Source of the DNA: Erythrophleum ivorense
Lineage: Eukaryota > Streptophyta > Magnoliopsida > Fabales > Fabaceae
Assembly: GCA_026724425.1 (NCBI GenBank)
Contig: JAIUCV010000401.1
Coordinates: forward strand, 434,001-498,000
Reading direction: 5' to 3'
DNA: 64,000 nucleotides
This document shows, piece after piece, positions 50,102 to 60,825 of this stretch. The notes beneath the pieces are model-generated. The model saw nothing but the letters and a program-made list of their open reading frames with translations. It had not been told where the DNA came from and ran no database searches. The position numbers and the translations under genes were made by a program. Position 1 is the first letter of the stretch, and the number at the start of each line of letters is the position of its first letter.

Positions 50102-51736
50102 TTTGACCTCGATGATAAAATCTTATTTCAGTCCATAAATTAACTTGGTCCGCTGCCATACTTCATGCTCAACATACATTCTAATGGTTGCATAACATAA
50201 TCTCTCATTTTCAAAGAATCGGATATTACACACCTAATGAAGTAACACTCATTAAATAAATTCTAGGCTCTATTCTTTCTTTTCAAATATGATTCTTGAC
50301 TCCTTTTAAGCCTCTTGGAGTCATCACACTATTGAAATAAAGAGCCTAACTACATGTTACTTCTTTAGGTCATATTATGGAACATATAAGACCAAATCAC
50401 TTTCTATGGTTTCTAAATTTTTTCCAAGGCCTCCCCTCATCTTTACTTATCATGTATGACTCAAAAATGGGTTTGGAACAAATTAAAACTATCCCTAGGT
50501 ACTTAAACCCCTTTTAGCTGAAACTAGGAAGCATTATGGCATCAAGGGACTTTGCTTTGTTTTCTTGATGAAGGAAGCACATGGGGAGACTTCTATGGAT
50601 CTTATGAGCTCATTTAAACTCTCATTTAGGCATCGAAATTAAGATATCAAATTAGATTTTACAAAGAACATAAGAAACCCTAGAATTTGCATCTTAAATT
50701 TCCATGGTTATTTGTTAATTTTCTTTGTATATTCTTATTCTCCATACCCCTTTTCCTAATAATCACCCTTAGTTTTGCCTAAAATCTAAGCCCTCCTATG
50801 GCTTCTTGAGTGAGGCAAAATATGGAGAGAAGAGGAGTAAGGGGTACAACCATGGAAGAAGAAATTATCTTGTTTTCCTTATTTTCTCACTTGAATCTTG
50901 TCTTCTTTGGCCTCCTCTCTTCAAATCCGAATTTTTTCCTTAATTTCTCTCTTAAAACAGATCCATATATTTCAATATAATCACAAGAAAGAAAGGAGAA
51001 TGGAGGAGAAGAGGTTCGGAAAGGAAGAAGTATGAAAAACTACTAAAAATCCATACCTTAAGCCTTTGATTTCTCCTCCTCTTTGTCTTCCTCTTGTGTG
51101 CCACTCTCCTAGGGTTTTCTCTCTAGTTTAGGGCAGGAACATTTGAAGCTATGTGAGTGAGAAGGTGGGGGTGCCATCTATTTATATGTGGGAGGAAGAA
51201 ACACTTTTCAAAAATTTTCATTTTGCCCTTCGTTCTTGGCATTTTTGTTTCTAATTTGTTTTAACTCCTTTTTTAGAACCATCTTTTTCATTATAAAATT
51301 TAGGTTCCCAATTTAGTCAAATGCCTTTGGAATCACTCAAATCGGAGCTAAAACATTCTTGAATGAATTCGTCAAAATTTAGGTGCACCGACATTAGAAA
51401 ACGTCCATCGGAGGGGTTTTAACTGTTCCGAGGCTTCCCACATTTTCAGGGCCTTTGAGAATCCCAGAAAACTCAAAACTTTCATTTGAAAAGCCCTACT
51501 ATGTCAATTCCAAAATTTGCTCAAAATTACAAAAATGCCATTGCATTTCGTAAGTCTTTCGTTAAATTTTGTTTCTTCATTCTAGCTCCGTTTTTCTTTC
51601 TGTCTCAGCCTAGGATTCCTAATTTTAGGAGTCTAGAATGTTACTCAAATTTTTTAGGACCTTAACTAATTCATTTCAGGGGACTTGCTTTGAAAACACA
51701 CCTATTTCCGTCGTTTAATGAAAACCAGATATTACA

Positions 51737-51965
51737 CATTGTACAATTGGATAGCCATTGTACAACCCTTGACCTGATTTATATTCTCTTGTATAATTTT
51801 GATGTGATCATTAGCATGGATTGGTTGTCAGCTAATAATGTGATACTTGACTTTAATCATAAAATTGTTTCCCTGCCTGCCAACATACCTAAATCTTGTC
51901 CTATGACTGAGCTTACTTGTGTGTCTGTTGCCCAAGTTGGAAGGTACCTTAGGCGTGGTTGTTAA
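51737..51965 (+). pseudogene. Aspartic protease, C-terminal half, and linker to RT
   Basis: Resumes exactly after A9. The frame reads YNFDVIISMDWLSANNVILDF, matching the conserved protease end of Ty3/gypsy elements (FDVILGMDWL), followed by a linker and a stop after GRYLRRGC. With 44130-44337 it makes one protease domain broken by about 7.4 kb. Confidence 0.85.
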
Positions 51966-51974
51966 GAGTTTCTT

Positions 51975-52745
51975 GTGTTCTATTCTTTGCATGTCAAGGT
52001 TGAAGAGGGGTTAGAAGATATACCTATAATTAGGGAGTTTCCTGAGGTTTTCCTTAAAGAGTTTAGTGGACTACACCTAGAAAGAGAGTTAGAATTTTCC
52101 ATTGGTTTAGTACTCGGTATAGGTCCAATCTCCAAGGATCCATATAGAATGATGCTTGCTGAGTTGGTTGAGTTGAAGAGTTAAATAGAAGAATTATTGG
52201 AAAAAATAGTTCATTAGGTTAGGTGTGTCTTTATGTGGAGCACCGGTGCTATTTGTTAAGAAAAAGGATGGTAGCCTTAGACTTTTATTAACTATAGATA
52301 GTTAAATCAAGTAACCATAAAAAATAAATACTCTTTGTGTAGAATTGATGGTTTACTTGACCAATTAGCTGGAGCATCAGTCTTTTCAAAGATTGACCTT
52401 AGATTTGGATACCTTTAACTTAGAGTAAAGGCTGAAAATGTACCTAAAATAGCCTTTAAGACCCAATATGACCATTATGAGTTCCTAGTCATGTCTTTTG
52501 GCTTGACAAATGCTCTTGTTATTTTTATGGATTACATGAATAGGATATTTAAGCCCTATCTTGACCAATTTGTGGTATTGTTCATTGATGATATCTTTGT
52601 TTACTTAAAGAATAGTGAGGAACATAAGAAGCATCTTAAAATAGTTCTTCAAACATTGAGAGAGCATCAGTTGTATGTTAAGCTAAGTAAGTGTGAATTT
52701 TGGTTATGGGAGGTTAGATTCCTAGGTCATATGATATCGAAATAA
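51975..52745 (+). pseudogene. Ty3/gypsy reverse transcriptase
   Basis: Reverse transcriptase copies element RNA into cDNA. Visible in order: [15 protein letters not shown] (about 52030), [31 protein letters not shown] (about 52260), [10 protein letters not shown] (about 52385), [20 protein letters not shown] (about 52460), and the catalytic box LFIDDIFVY (FIDD at 52581-52592), then [12 protein letters not shown] and FLGHMIS. The arrangement and wording ([15 protein letters not shown]) resemble chromoviruses, most likely Tekay/Del. Several in-frame stops and at least two frame changes (about 52184, 52230-52300) make it inactive. Confidence 0.9.
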
Positions 52746-53340
52746 TGAGTAGTAGTAGATCCTAATAAGGTGAAAGTAGTGTTGAATTGGGAGAGACCCA
52801 AAACAGTAACCAAAATTCATAGTTTCTTGGGTCTAGCTAGTTATTATAGAAGATTCATTAAGGGATTTTCACAATTAGCCTTTTGTATGGGATGTTAGGT
52901 GTGATGAGGTTTTTTAGAAGCTTAAGAATAGGTTAACCACTACACTTGTATTGGTGATACCTGACCCTAGAGAGACCTTCATAATCTATAGTGATACATT
53001 TAAGAAGGGCTTAAGTTATGTTTTGATACAACAAGGTAAGGTGATAGCCTATGTTTCTAGGCAGCTTAGACCTTATAACAAGAATTATCCCACCCATGAC
53101 CTAGAGTTAGCCGCCATGGTCTTTGCCTTTAAGATTTGGAGGCATTATCTTTATGGTGCACAATTTGAGATGCATAGTGACCATAAAAAGTTTGAAGTAT
53201 TTGTTTGACCAAAAGGAGTTGAACATGAGGTAAAGGAGGTGGATGGAATTCCTCAAGGATTAAGATTTTCCCTTGAAGTATCATCTAGGAAAGGCGAATG
53301 TGGTTACTAATGCCTTAAGTAGGAAATCTATTGACATGGC
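52746..53340 (+). pseudogene. RNase H and connection domain
   Basis: RNase H removes RNA from the RNA:DNA hybrid. After the RT comes FLGLASYYRRFIKGF (about 52825-52870). The RNase H core at 52951-53208 has [11 protein letters not shown] (first acidic residue), [25 protein letters not shown] (second, E) and HSDHKKF (third D). It continues after a stop with RWMEFLK and the GKANVVTNALSRKS hallmark (about 53288-53330). A deletion shortens the connection between 52870 and 52920. Stops after FEVFV and within the tail show it is inactive. Confidence 0.9.
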
Positions 53341-53990
53341 AATGATGATGCTTAGGGAGTAAAGATTGATTAAAGAATTGAGAGACTTGAATTTGTCCAT
53401 TTCAATGTACCTTAGTAGCCTTCTTTTAAAAGAGTTAAGGATAGAAAATGGCTTTAGAACAAGAATTAAAGAGACCCAAGAGTTAGATGAGCATATGAGT
53501 AGGATTAGGAAGTAATTAGGGAATGGAGAGGTTAAGGACTTTGACCTATCTAGTGATGGTTTGGTGAAGTATCAAGGTAAAGTGTGCATACTTAAGAATA
53601 AGGAAATCCTTAGGTAGCTAAAGCACATAAGAATAGGTACACCACACATCTGAGTACTACTAAGATGCATAGAGATCTTAAGAAGAGCTTTTAATGTCCT
53701 GGAATGAAGTTAGACATAGTAAAATTTGTTTCCAAGTGTCTAGTTTGTCAAAAGGTAAAGATTGAGCATTAAAAACCTGCAAGTTTGTTACAACTTTTAG
53801 AAATTCCAAATGGAAGTGCAATAGTATATCCATGAATTTTGTGATGGGTTTACCAAGGACATCCTCGGGTTATGATGCCATTTGGGTGATTATGGATAGA
53901 CTGACAAAGTTTGCTCACTTTCTACCTATCAAAGCCATTTATCCTTTAGATAGGCTAGCATAACTTTATATCTGTGAGATTGTGAGGTTG
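53341..53990 (+). pseudogene. Integrase N-terminal and core (5' part)
   Basis: Integrase inserts the cDNA into the genome. A degraded zinc-binding part reads TTKMHRDLKK then [16 protein letters not shown] (CLVC at 53737-53748). The catalytic core follows with [32 protein letters not shown] (in overlapping pieces, about 53840-53940) and LYICEIVRL. The sequence stops at 53990, where a new LTR start (TGTAACATCC) is inserted. The remainder, including any chromodomain that would settle the clade, lies beyond the window or is lost. Confidence 0.9.
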
Positions 53991-54100
53991 TGTAACATCC
54001 ATAAAAATTAGAAATTTCTAATTATTTAGTATTTTATGAAATGAATTTATTAAGCTCGAATAACATGAATTTCAATAGAATAACTTCGTATATGAAAAAG
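53991..54100 (+). mobile_element. Start of an LTR of another family (D)
   Basis: TGTAACATCCATAAAAATTAG follows the integrase directly (left pentamer GGTTG). Its 110 bp do not match family A beyond the first 10 bases. It is interrupted by A11 at 54101. Confidence 0.5.
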
Positions 54101-54742
54101 TATAACATCTGGTACCTTCGTAAATGTGAGAAACATAATGCCCGATTTCTCCATAAACGTACGTAATTCACCAGATACAAAAGGAAGTCCCCTAGATAGA
54201 GTGATGAGGTCCAATAAAATTAGAGTAATAATCTAGACCTCAAATAATAAGGATCCAAGGCCAGAGGTGCCTTGAAAACAAAACTAGAATAACCAGACAA
54301 AATACAACAAAAATATAGTGGCATTTTTGTAATTTTAGGAACTCATAGTAGGGATTTTTAAATGGAAAAAATGAGTTTCTCGGGGTTCTTAGAGGCCCTA
54401 AAAACTATAGGAATCCTCAGAATAGTTAAAACCCTTTCGATTTATGATTTAGAACGTCAATTAACCCAAACTTTGACCTTTTTGAGAAGGTTTTACCTCC
54501 AAATTGAGTGACTCTAAAGGAATTTTATAAGATTAAGAACCTAAAATTTATGATGGAAAAGACAGTTCTAAAAAAGGAGCTAAAACGAACCTAAAACAAA
54601 AATGCCAAAAAGACTAGATGTATATGGAATTTTCTTGAAACAATTTTATTTCCTTCTTACTTAAGTGATGCGTCCCACTCTTTTCCCAACTTAACCGACC
54701 TTCCATATACTCCAAATAGAGAATGAGACCAAGGGAGAGAGG
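54101..54742 (+). mobile_element. Family A copy A11, 5' part
   Basis: Starts TATAACATCTGG (TG changed to TA), with the U3 block (about 54480-54600). Interrupted by A12 at 54743 and resumes at 58265. Confidence 0.8.
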
Positions 54743-57700
54743 TGTAATGCCTAGTACATTGTACAATCACTGGAACGGGCTGATTTGAAAAGCAAGTCCC
54801 CTGAGATGAGTGATTCAAGGCCAAATAAAATTTGAATAAAATTTTAAATAATAGAAAATGAGGATTTGAGCCTTAAGTTACCCAAAAACTGGGGTCGGAG
54901 CGATTCAAAAAAATTGCCGAAAGGCTAGTGACATTTTCGTAAATAAGTGTAATTTTGGAAAAACACCTAGGAGGGCTTTTTAAATGAAAATTTTGAGTTG
55001 TCCAAGGTTCTCAGAGGCCCTAAAAACCATGGGAAGCCCCGGGACTGGTAAAGCCCCTCCGGTGTACTCTTTCCAATGTCGGTTGGCCCAAACTTTGACT
55101 GATTTGTTCGAGATGGTTTTAACTCTGATTTGAGTGATTCCAAAGGCATTTTATTAAATTAGGAACCTAAATTTTATGATGGAGAAGACGGTTCTAAAAA
55201 AGGAGCTAAAATGAAGCCGAAATGAACTTGCCATTACGGAAGGGCAAAATTGGAATTTATGGTTTCTTAAATGTTCTAAAGAGTTCCACACTTTTCTCCC
55301 TTCTTCTCCTCTTTAATGAGCACGACCCATTCTGCCCAAAATATAGAAAATCTTCAGCTCTCTTAGGCACACCAAAAGGAGGAGAAAAAGAGGAAGAAAG
55401 CCAAGGAGAAACTAGGTAATTTCATGAAATTTCTTGCTCCATCTTCCTCCAAATTTTCTAAGGAGAAGAGAATGAAGGAGAAAGACACTTGAAAGCTCAC
55501 TTGAACCCTAGGTAATCTTTGCTTTTTGTTGCATCTTCTCTTCCCCTTCCCTTTGTGTGTATTTCAGCCAAGAACAGAACCAAAGGAGGGGAGGATGTTC
55601 TGTCCAAATATAAAGAGGGAACAAGGGTTTTAGGCCATGGGGAGATAGAATATGGCAAGAAATTCTAAGAAAAACTAATAGAAAATAAGTTAGAAAAGTG
55701 TAGTGTTTTCTAGGGTTTTGCAAAATCTATTTTTGTGTGAATGTTTCCTTGGCTATTTGAATATTTCCTTGAGCTCCTAAGACCTTTAGAAAGCCTCCCA
55801 AGTGGCTCTCCCATCAAGGAAAAATCACAAAGTCTATGAACCTCTATTATGGTGCATATTTTGGCTCTAGGTTCATTAGGCTAGGGGATGTTTTAATTTG
55901 TTCTAGCCTTGTTTTAGGACTTTATATGATGTTAGAAGATGGGAGAAACCATTGGAACAAATTTAGGAGCCATAGATTGGGAGATGGCCTAATGGTGTCG
56001 ATAATGGTGCTTTGTGAAGCAACTTGGTTTTCCAATTGTGCAATTGAATGTGTGATGGCTCCAAGGACCTTAAATGAGTCCAAGAAGTCTAGAAAGAACA
56101 AGAGAATGGATCCTAGCACTTGAATAATATGAGTTGCTTCAATAGGCCATTTATGGAACCAATATGTCCATTTTGGAACCAAGTGTGTAATAAGCTTTAG
56201 TTTAATGTCTTGGCTTACTTTAAATGTGTAATTGTGTGATGTTTGTAATGTCTAGGCCAAGAGAACCCTACTCCACCTAAGTGCTCTTGTGAAACCAAGG
56301 AGGGGAAGGAAATTGCAAAGTGAGCTTGCATACATAAAAAGGTAGCTCTCCACCTCATTCTCTTTGCATTCTTGTGTGCATATGTATGTCTTAGTGTGCT
56401 TGCATGCATTCTTGATGCTTGATAACATGCCACTTGATCCTTGTTGTGCATTGGTACTAATGTGTTGTTTTGAATGACTATGGTTGTGGAAAGAGCCCAT
56501 AAGGGTGAGGTGATGCCAAAAGTCCCTTGATGAAGGTGAGGAGATGCCAAAAATCTCATGGCATGGGTGAGACAAGGCCAAAAGTCCCTTGAATGGGTGA
56601 GGCAAAGTCAAAAGTCCCTAGGGCAAGGGTGAGGCAAATCCAAAAGTCCTAGAAATGGGGTGAGGCTAAAACCAAAAGTCCCTAGGGCATGAAAGTAAGC
56701 TTGACATGTGAATGTGGCATGGAATGGAATTTATTGCATACTTTATGCTTGTATGGTTACGCATTTGGTATATGTATGCCTTGAATGTGATGTGAATGGG
56801 TGTGTGAGCTATTGAGATTCTTGGAATCTCACTCCCCTTTCCCCTTCATCCTTGAATTGTCTAGATGGTGTTTCAAGTCAAGGAGATGCAAACCAAGGAT
56901 ATTGAACATCTTTGTTTTGGTGTATTATGTACTTTAAATGGTGGTTAAATGTCAAAGTAATGATGTATGTAATATTTTTGTGATGTAAGACCATGGACAA
57001 GTGTAAAATGATGTATGAATATAATGTAGACTTTATATGACACTAAATCAATAGTATTGTGCAAATTGGCTCTTGGATGACTTGATGTAACTATGCATAA
57101 ATAGATGTTGAGAGACCAAAATGAGTTGCATGAGGTTTGGGATCACTTGGGCAGTCTCCACAAGTCATATTTGTGCTTTGAAACTTGCTCAAGGGGTGCC
57201 AAATTCAAGAAGAGGCCATTTGGTGCAAAGTGACTTGGTAGGAAGCAAAAATGACCATTTCATGAGGCTATGTCACTTTTAGTCCAAATGAACTCTTCTT
57301 GACCTGAAATTTGACATGTATCTAGAGCTTATTGAGATCTTATTGAGAAGCTAAAGTTGGTAATTTTTTGAGGTCTGTGGAATATTTAGCGAATTGTTGA
57401 AATTGGAAAATTTTCTGGTTTTGGTCCTTGGTACTGTAGCACTGGTCCGAAATTGAATTCTGTTACTCATGAGGCAAAAGATGTCCAATTGCCACGAAAT
57501 TTCATACAGAGAAACTAGACATTCACAGTGACTTGTTCCAACTGGAAGCACCTCATTTGGAGTTCTAGAGAGTGAGATATGAATTTTTGAACATTCTATC
57601 CCGTATCAGGACCCTTACCCGACCTGATGTACTGTTCTATTGAATTTCGAGACTTTGGGTACCTGAACTCGTCTGAAAGTATTTTTCTCATCTAACTAAT

Positions 57701-58259
57701 ATCCACATATTTCCATATTGGTATCATTTGCATGGATTGGATTTTTTGGAATTAATTGGACATTTTCAAAGTTTGCTGCAGAATCTGTGACAGCATCAGG
57801 AGGCAGTTTGACCTCTGGACCTTTTTGGATGTCAAACGCCCTCTGTGATAAGTGTTATGGTCTGTACATATTTTTACTATGAAGTAGACATCCATAGCTT
57901 TCCATAATGGATAAGAATGTGTGATTTTTCTTTTTCTAGAATTAGTTATGATTTTTCGAAATTGTACTAGAAAGGGGCCAAATCTGGCCGAAAATAAACT
58001 TCCATATTCTAGGTTCCATTTCGGTTTCCATGAGTTGTGGGCATGATTTTATGACACAAATGAGTTGTATACATGTAATTAAATATGGAAAAATATAGTA
58101 TGGGGTCACTTGGCTCACACGGCACGGAACGAAATTTCCATACTCGATGCAACACAAAAATAACTAATATTTTAATGTTATTTTCTTGCCTCTTATATGT
58201 ATTGATTGATATGAGGTATAAAGATAGCATGGAATGAGCTAAGAAATTATGGTATTACA
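54743..58259 (+). mobile_element. Complete family A solo LTR A12, TSD AGAGG
   Basis: 3517 bp, TGTAATGCCTAG...GGTATTACA, with AGAGG at 54738-54742 and 58260-58264. It has the U3 block (55100-55230), a 90-nt-type block of 86 nt (56256-56341), array (56500-56690) and tail. A 119-codon frame on the minus strand (56252-56611) spans array and block. Confidence 0.9.
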
Positions 58260-58264
58260 AGAGG

Positions 58265-59443
58265 CACACAAGAGAAGGGAAAAAGGGAAAGGAAAACCAA
58301 GGCAAAAAGGTATGAAAATGGTGGAATTTTTTGGTTTTCCCTTTAGTAAACTTAATCTCCTCCTTCTCCTTCTTCTTCCCATAGTTTTATTGGAGTATTT
58401 GGTTCTATTTTGAACTCAAACCAGCGAGAGGAGTTCGAATTCCAAGAGAAGGACCAAGGCAAAGAGGAAAGCTCTTCAGAAAAGCTTGAATTCAAGGTAA
58501 ATCCATTAGTTTTCATGCTTCTTCTTCCTTGCTCCCTTTTAAGTATGGTTGAGCCACTATATGGACAGCTAAGATGAAGTTATTTTTAAACCAAACCAAG
58601 GATAAATATTAGAAATTAGAGTGTGGAAAATAAGAATATACAACGAGAATAAAGAAAAAACCATGAAATTGCAAGATAGAAAAGACTAGGGATTTGTGAA
58701 CATAACCTAAAATCTGTGTTGATCCAAGAATTTACTAGCCTATGTAAGTATTTGTTTGAGCTCCTAAGACCCCTAGGGAGCCTCCCAAGTGTCTCCCTCT
58801 CCAAGGAAAAATTCAAAACTCTATGGGTGCAAATGAAGAGCATAGGTTCGGCCAAGGATAGTTCATAAACCTAGGGAGTGTTAATATCTTCTAAGCTTAG
58901 TTTGCATCATATATGATGAAAGAGTATGAGAGGAAGCTTTAGAAAAATTTTAGAAAGCCTAGAAAGTGTGATGGAGATATAGGTTCCATATTGTAGCATA
59001 ATGAAGCAACACATAGCTAGGCTCCTTGAAACGAATATGTGATGGCTTCAAGGAGTTTAAATAGGGTCAAGAGTCATAAGTTAAGGGAGAGAATAGAGCC
59101 AAGATCATGAATTCCTAAGGTTGCTTCATTAGATGCTTTATGGAACCATAATTGAACCATATGAGTGCCAAAGTTTTTTTGAGTGTTTGTGGCATTAGAG
59201 ATTGTTCCAAGAGTGCAATTAGATCCCGTTTGATGTGTTTAGGCCAAAGGAATCAAGTTCCACCTCCTTGTGGATGTTTGGCTGAGGGAGAGGAAGAAAG
59301 TCCAAAGAGAAAAGTGTGTTCTTGCATACAAGGTAGCTCTCTCTTCTTTCTCTCATGCATGTTTAGATGTTTTCTTGTCTTTAAATGTGCGTGTGTATGT
59401 TTAAGCCATGAGAGATATTTCTAGCAAGTATTTATATAGCATG
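58265..59443 (+). mobile_element. Family A copy A11, 3' continuation
   Basis: Continues A11 after A12, with a donor-like site (AATTCAAG|GTAAATCC near 58499), the 90-nt block (59243-59332) and an end at TATAGCATG, where A13 is inserted. This insertion point is homologous to the CCATG site used by A7. Confidence 0.75.
59243..59332 (+). other. Exon-like 90-nt block in A11
   Basis: Preceded by TGTTTAG and followed by GTAGCTCTC. Exactly 90 nt. Contained in a 90-codon sense ORF (59152-59424). Confidence 0.45.
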
Positions 59444-60177
59444 TGTAACATCCAGTCCCTCTGTAAATGTGAGAAATGCAATGTTCAGTTTCTCCGTAAA
59501 CGTGCAAAATATATCGAATATAAAAGGAAGTCCTCTAGGTTGAATGATTTGAGGTTAAATAAAATTAGGAGAAAATTTTAGATATTGAAAAATGAGGATC
59601 CAAGGTCTAAGATACTTAGAAACCAGAACCAGAGTAGTTTAATAAAATTGTTGAAAATGTAATGGTAGTTTTATAATTTCGGGCAATTTTTGGAATGCTC
59701 ACAGGACAGAGGTTCTTAGAGGCCTTAAAAATTATGGGAAGCTTGGGACAGTTAAAGCCCCTTTGGTATACATTTTCCAATGACGGTGAGCCAAAACTTT
59801 GACCGCTTCGTTCGGGAAGGTTTTAGCTCCAAATTGAGTGATTTCAAAGGCATTTTATGAGATTGGGAACCTAATTATGATGGAGAAGATAGTTTTCAAA
59901 AAAGAGCTAAAATAAAGCTAAAACAAAAATGCCACGTACACGAGACATAAACATAATTTTTGGAACAATTTCTTGTCCATTCTTCTATTATATAGGGCAT
60001 CCTCTTCTCTCTCCCATATGACCGATGTATGGTTCTGGTTTGAATAAAGGAAGAAGCTAGGGAGAAGGACATATAGAGAGAGCTCAAGAAGGAGGAGAAA
60101 GAAACTAAGAAAGGTAGGAAAATTCAAGGAATTTTATAGTTTCTCTTCTTTAAAGTTATTCTCCTCTTCTTGCTTCA
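59444..60177 (+). mobile_element. Family A copy A13, 5' part
   Basis: Starts TGTAACATCCAG (left pentamer GCATG), with the U3 block (about 59810-59940) and a TATA-like ATTATATAGG at about 59987. Interrupted by A15 at 60178; the rest lies outside the window. Confidence 0.8.
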
Positions 60178-60825
60178 TGTAATACCTTATTATTTATAAC
60201 ATTGGTCCTCTTATGTGCAAGTGAGATTATTCAATTCTTCAAAGAAATCCCAAGAAAATGCATTAAAATAATGAATTAAATTGCATTGCAAGCAGATAAA
60301 ATTTTTATTTCACGTCTGTAGGACCCCAGGAACTCACCAACAACATTCTCTAATTATTTTCTATTCATACAAATCATAACATTCTCAAAACTTAGCACAA
60401 ACCATGGATCAAGAGTTAAAAACCTCAAATAATCACATTTTGCCTTGAGTTTCAGGGTGGCAAAATTTGAGGCAAATTTGAAAAATCATAACTAATTCTA
60501 GACAAATTGAAATCCAGTAAACTATAGCTTGTTGGAAAGCTTTAGGTGTTAACTTCACATTAAAAATAATCCCTAGCCACAAAAATCCCATCTAGACCAT
60601 GTTTGACAATAGAGAAGGCAAGAAGGTCTAACTGCCCTCTGATACTGATATAGGTTACTGATATAATCTTTGAAAATTCATAATTAATTTCACAAAAATC
60701 CAATCCATGCAATCTGTACCAATTTGGAATACAAATGTTAACTAGAGGAAAAATAATTCTAAACCAATCCAGATGCATTCAGACCTCGAAATTCAATCAA
60801 ATAGTACCATAGGTCTGACTATGGA
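60178..60825 (-). mobile_element. Family A copy A15, minus strand, 3' part
   Basis: Begins TGTAATACC, the reverse complement of an A 3' end. The tail sequence resembles A16 at 46760-47160 (AAATCATAACTAATTCTAG words). It is interrupted by plus-strand A14 at 60826. Confidence 0.7.

Larger units (their letters stand above)
46533..50230 (-). mobile_element. Family A solo LTR A16 nested in A9, TSD CACCT
   Basis: 3698 bp, TGTAACACCATAAG...GGATATTACA, with CACCT at 46528-46532 and 50231-50235. It includes the array (48140-48325), 90-nt block (48493-48582), a TATA-like run (about 49639-49648) and the U3 block (49690-49850). Its outer 5' 260 bp (about 49970-50215) are not normal family A sequence but a mosaic (see findings). 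Confidence 0.85.
44338..51736 (-). mobile_element. Family A solo LTR A9 in the protease, split by A16
   Basis: Begins TGTAACACTATAAC and ends AGATATTACA at 51736. Without A16 and its TSD (46533-50235) it is about 3.69 kb, the family size. Flanks are GCATT (left) and CATTG (right), consistent with a CATTG duplication that has lost one base on the left. It carries the reverse array (45975-46160), the 90-nt block (46329-46418), the palindrome CATGGTACCATG intact (46209-46220) and the U3 block (51250-51400). Confidence 0.85.

Noticed and set aside
51975..53208. An intact, possibly active pol gene
   Set aside because: The domains are clear but broken by several stops and frameshifts, a protease split by 7.4 kb and a truncated integrase.
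54080..54092. ATAACTTCGTATA, identical to one 13-bp arm of loxP
   Set aside because: The second arm is absent (TATAACATCTGGT follows the 8-bp gap) and the bases after it are the start of an ordinary family A copy. Chance match in AT-rich DNA is the simplest view.
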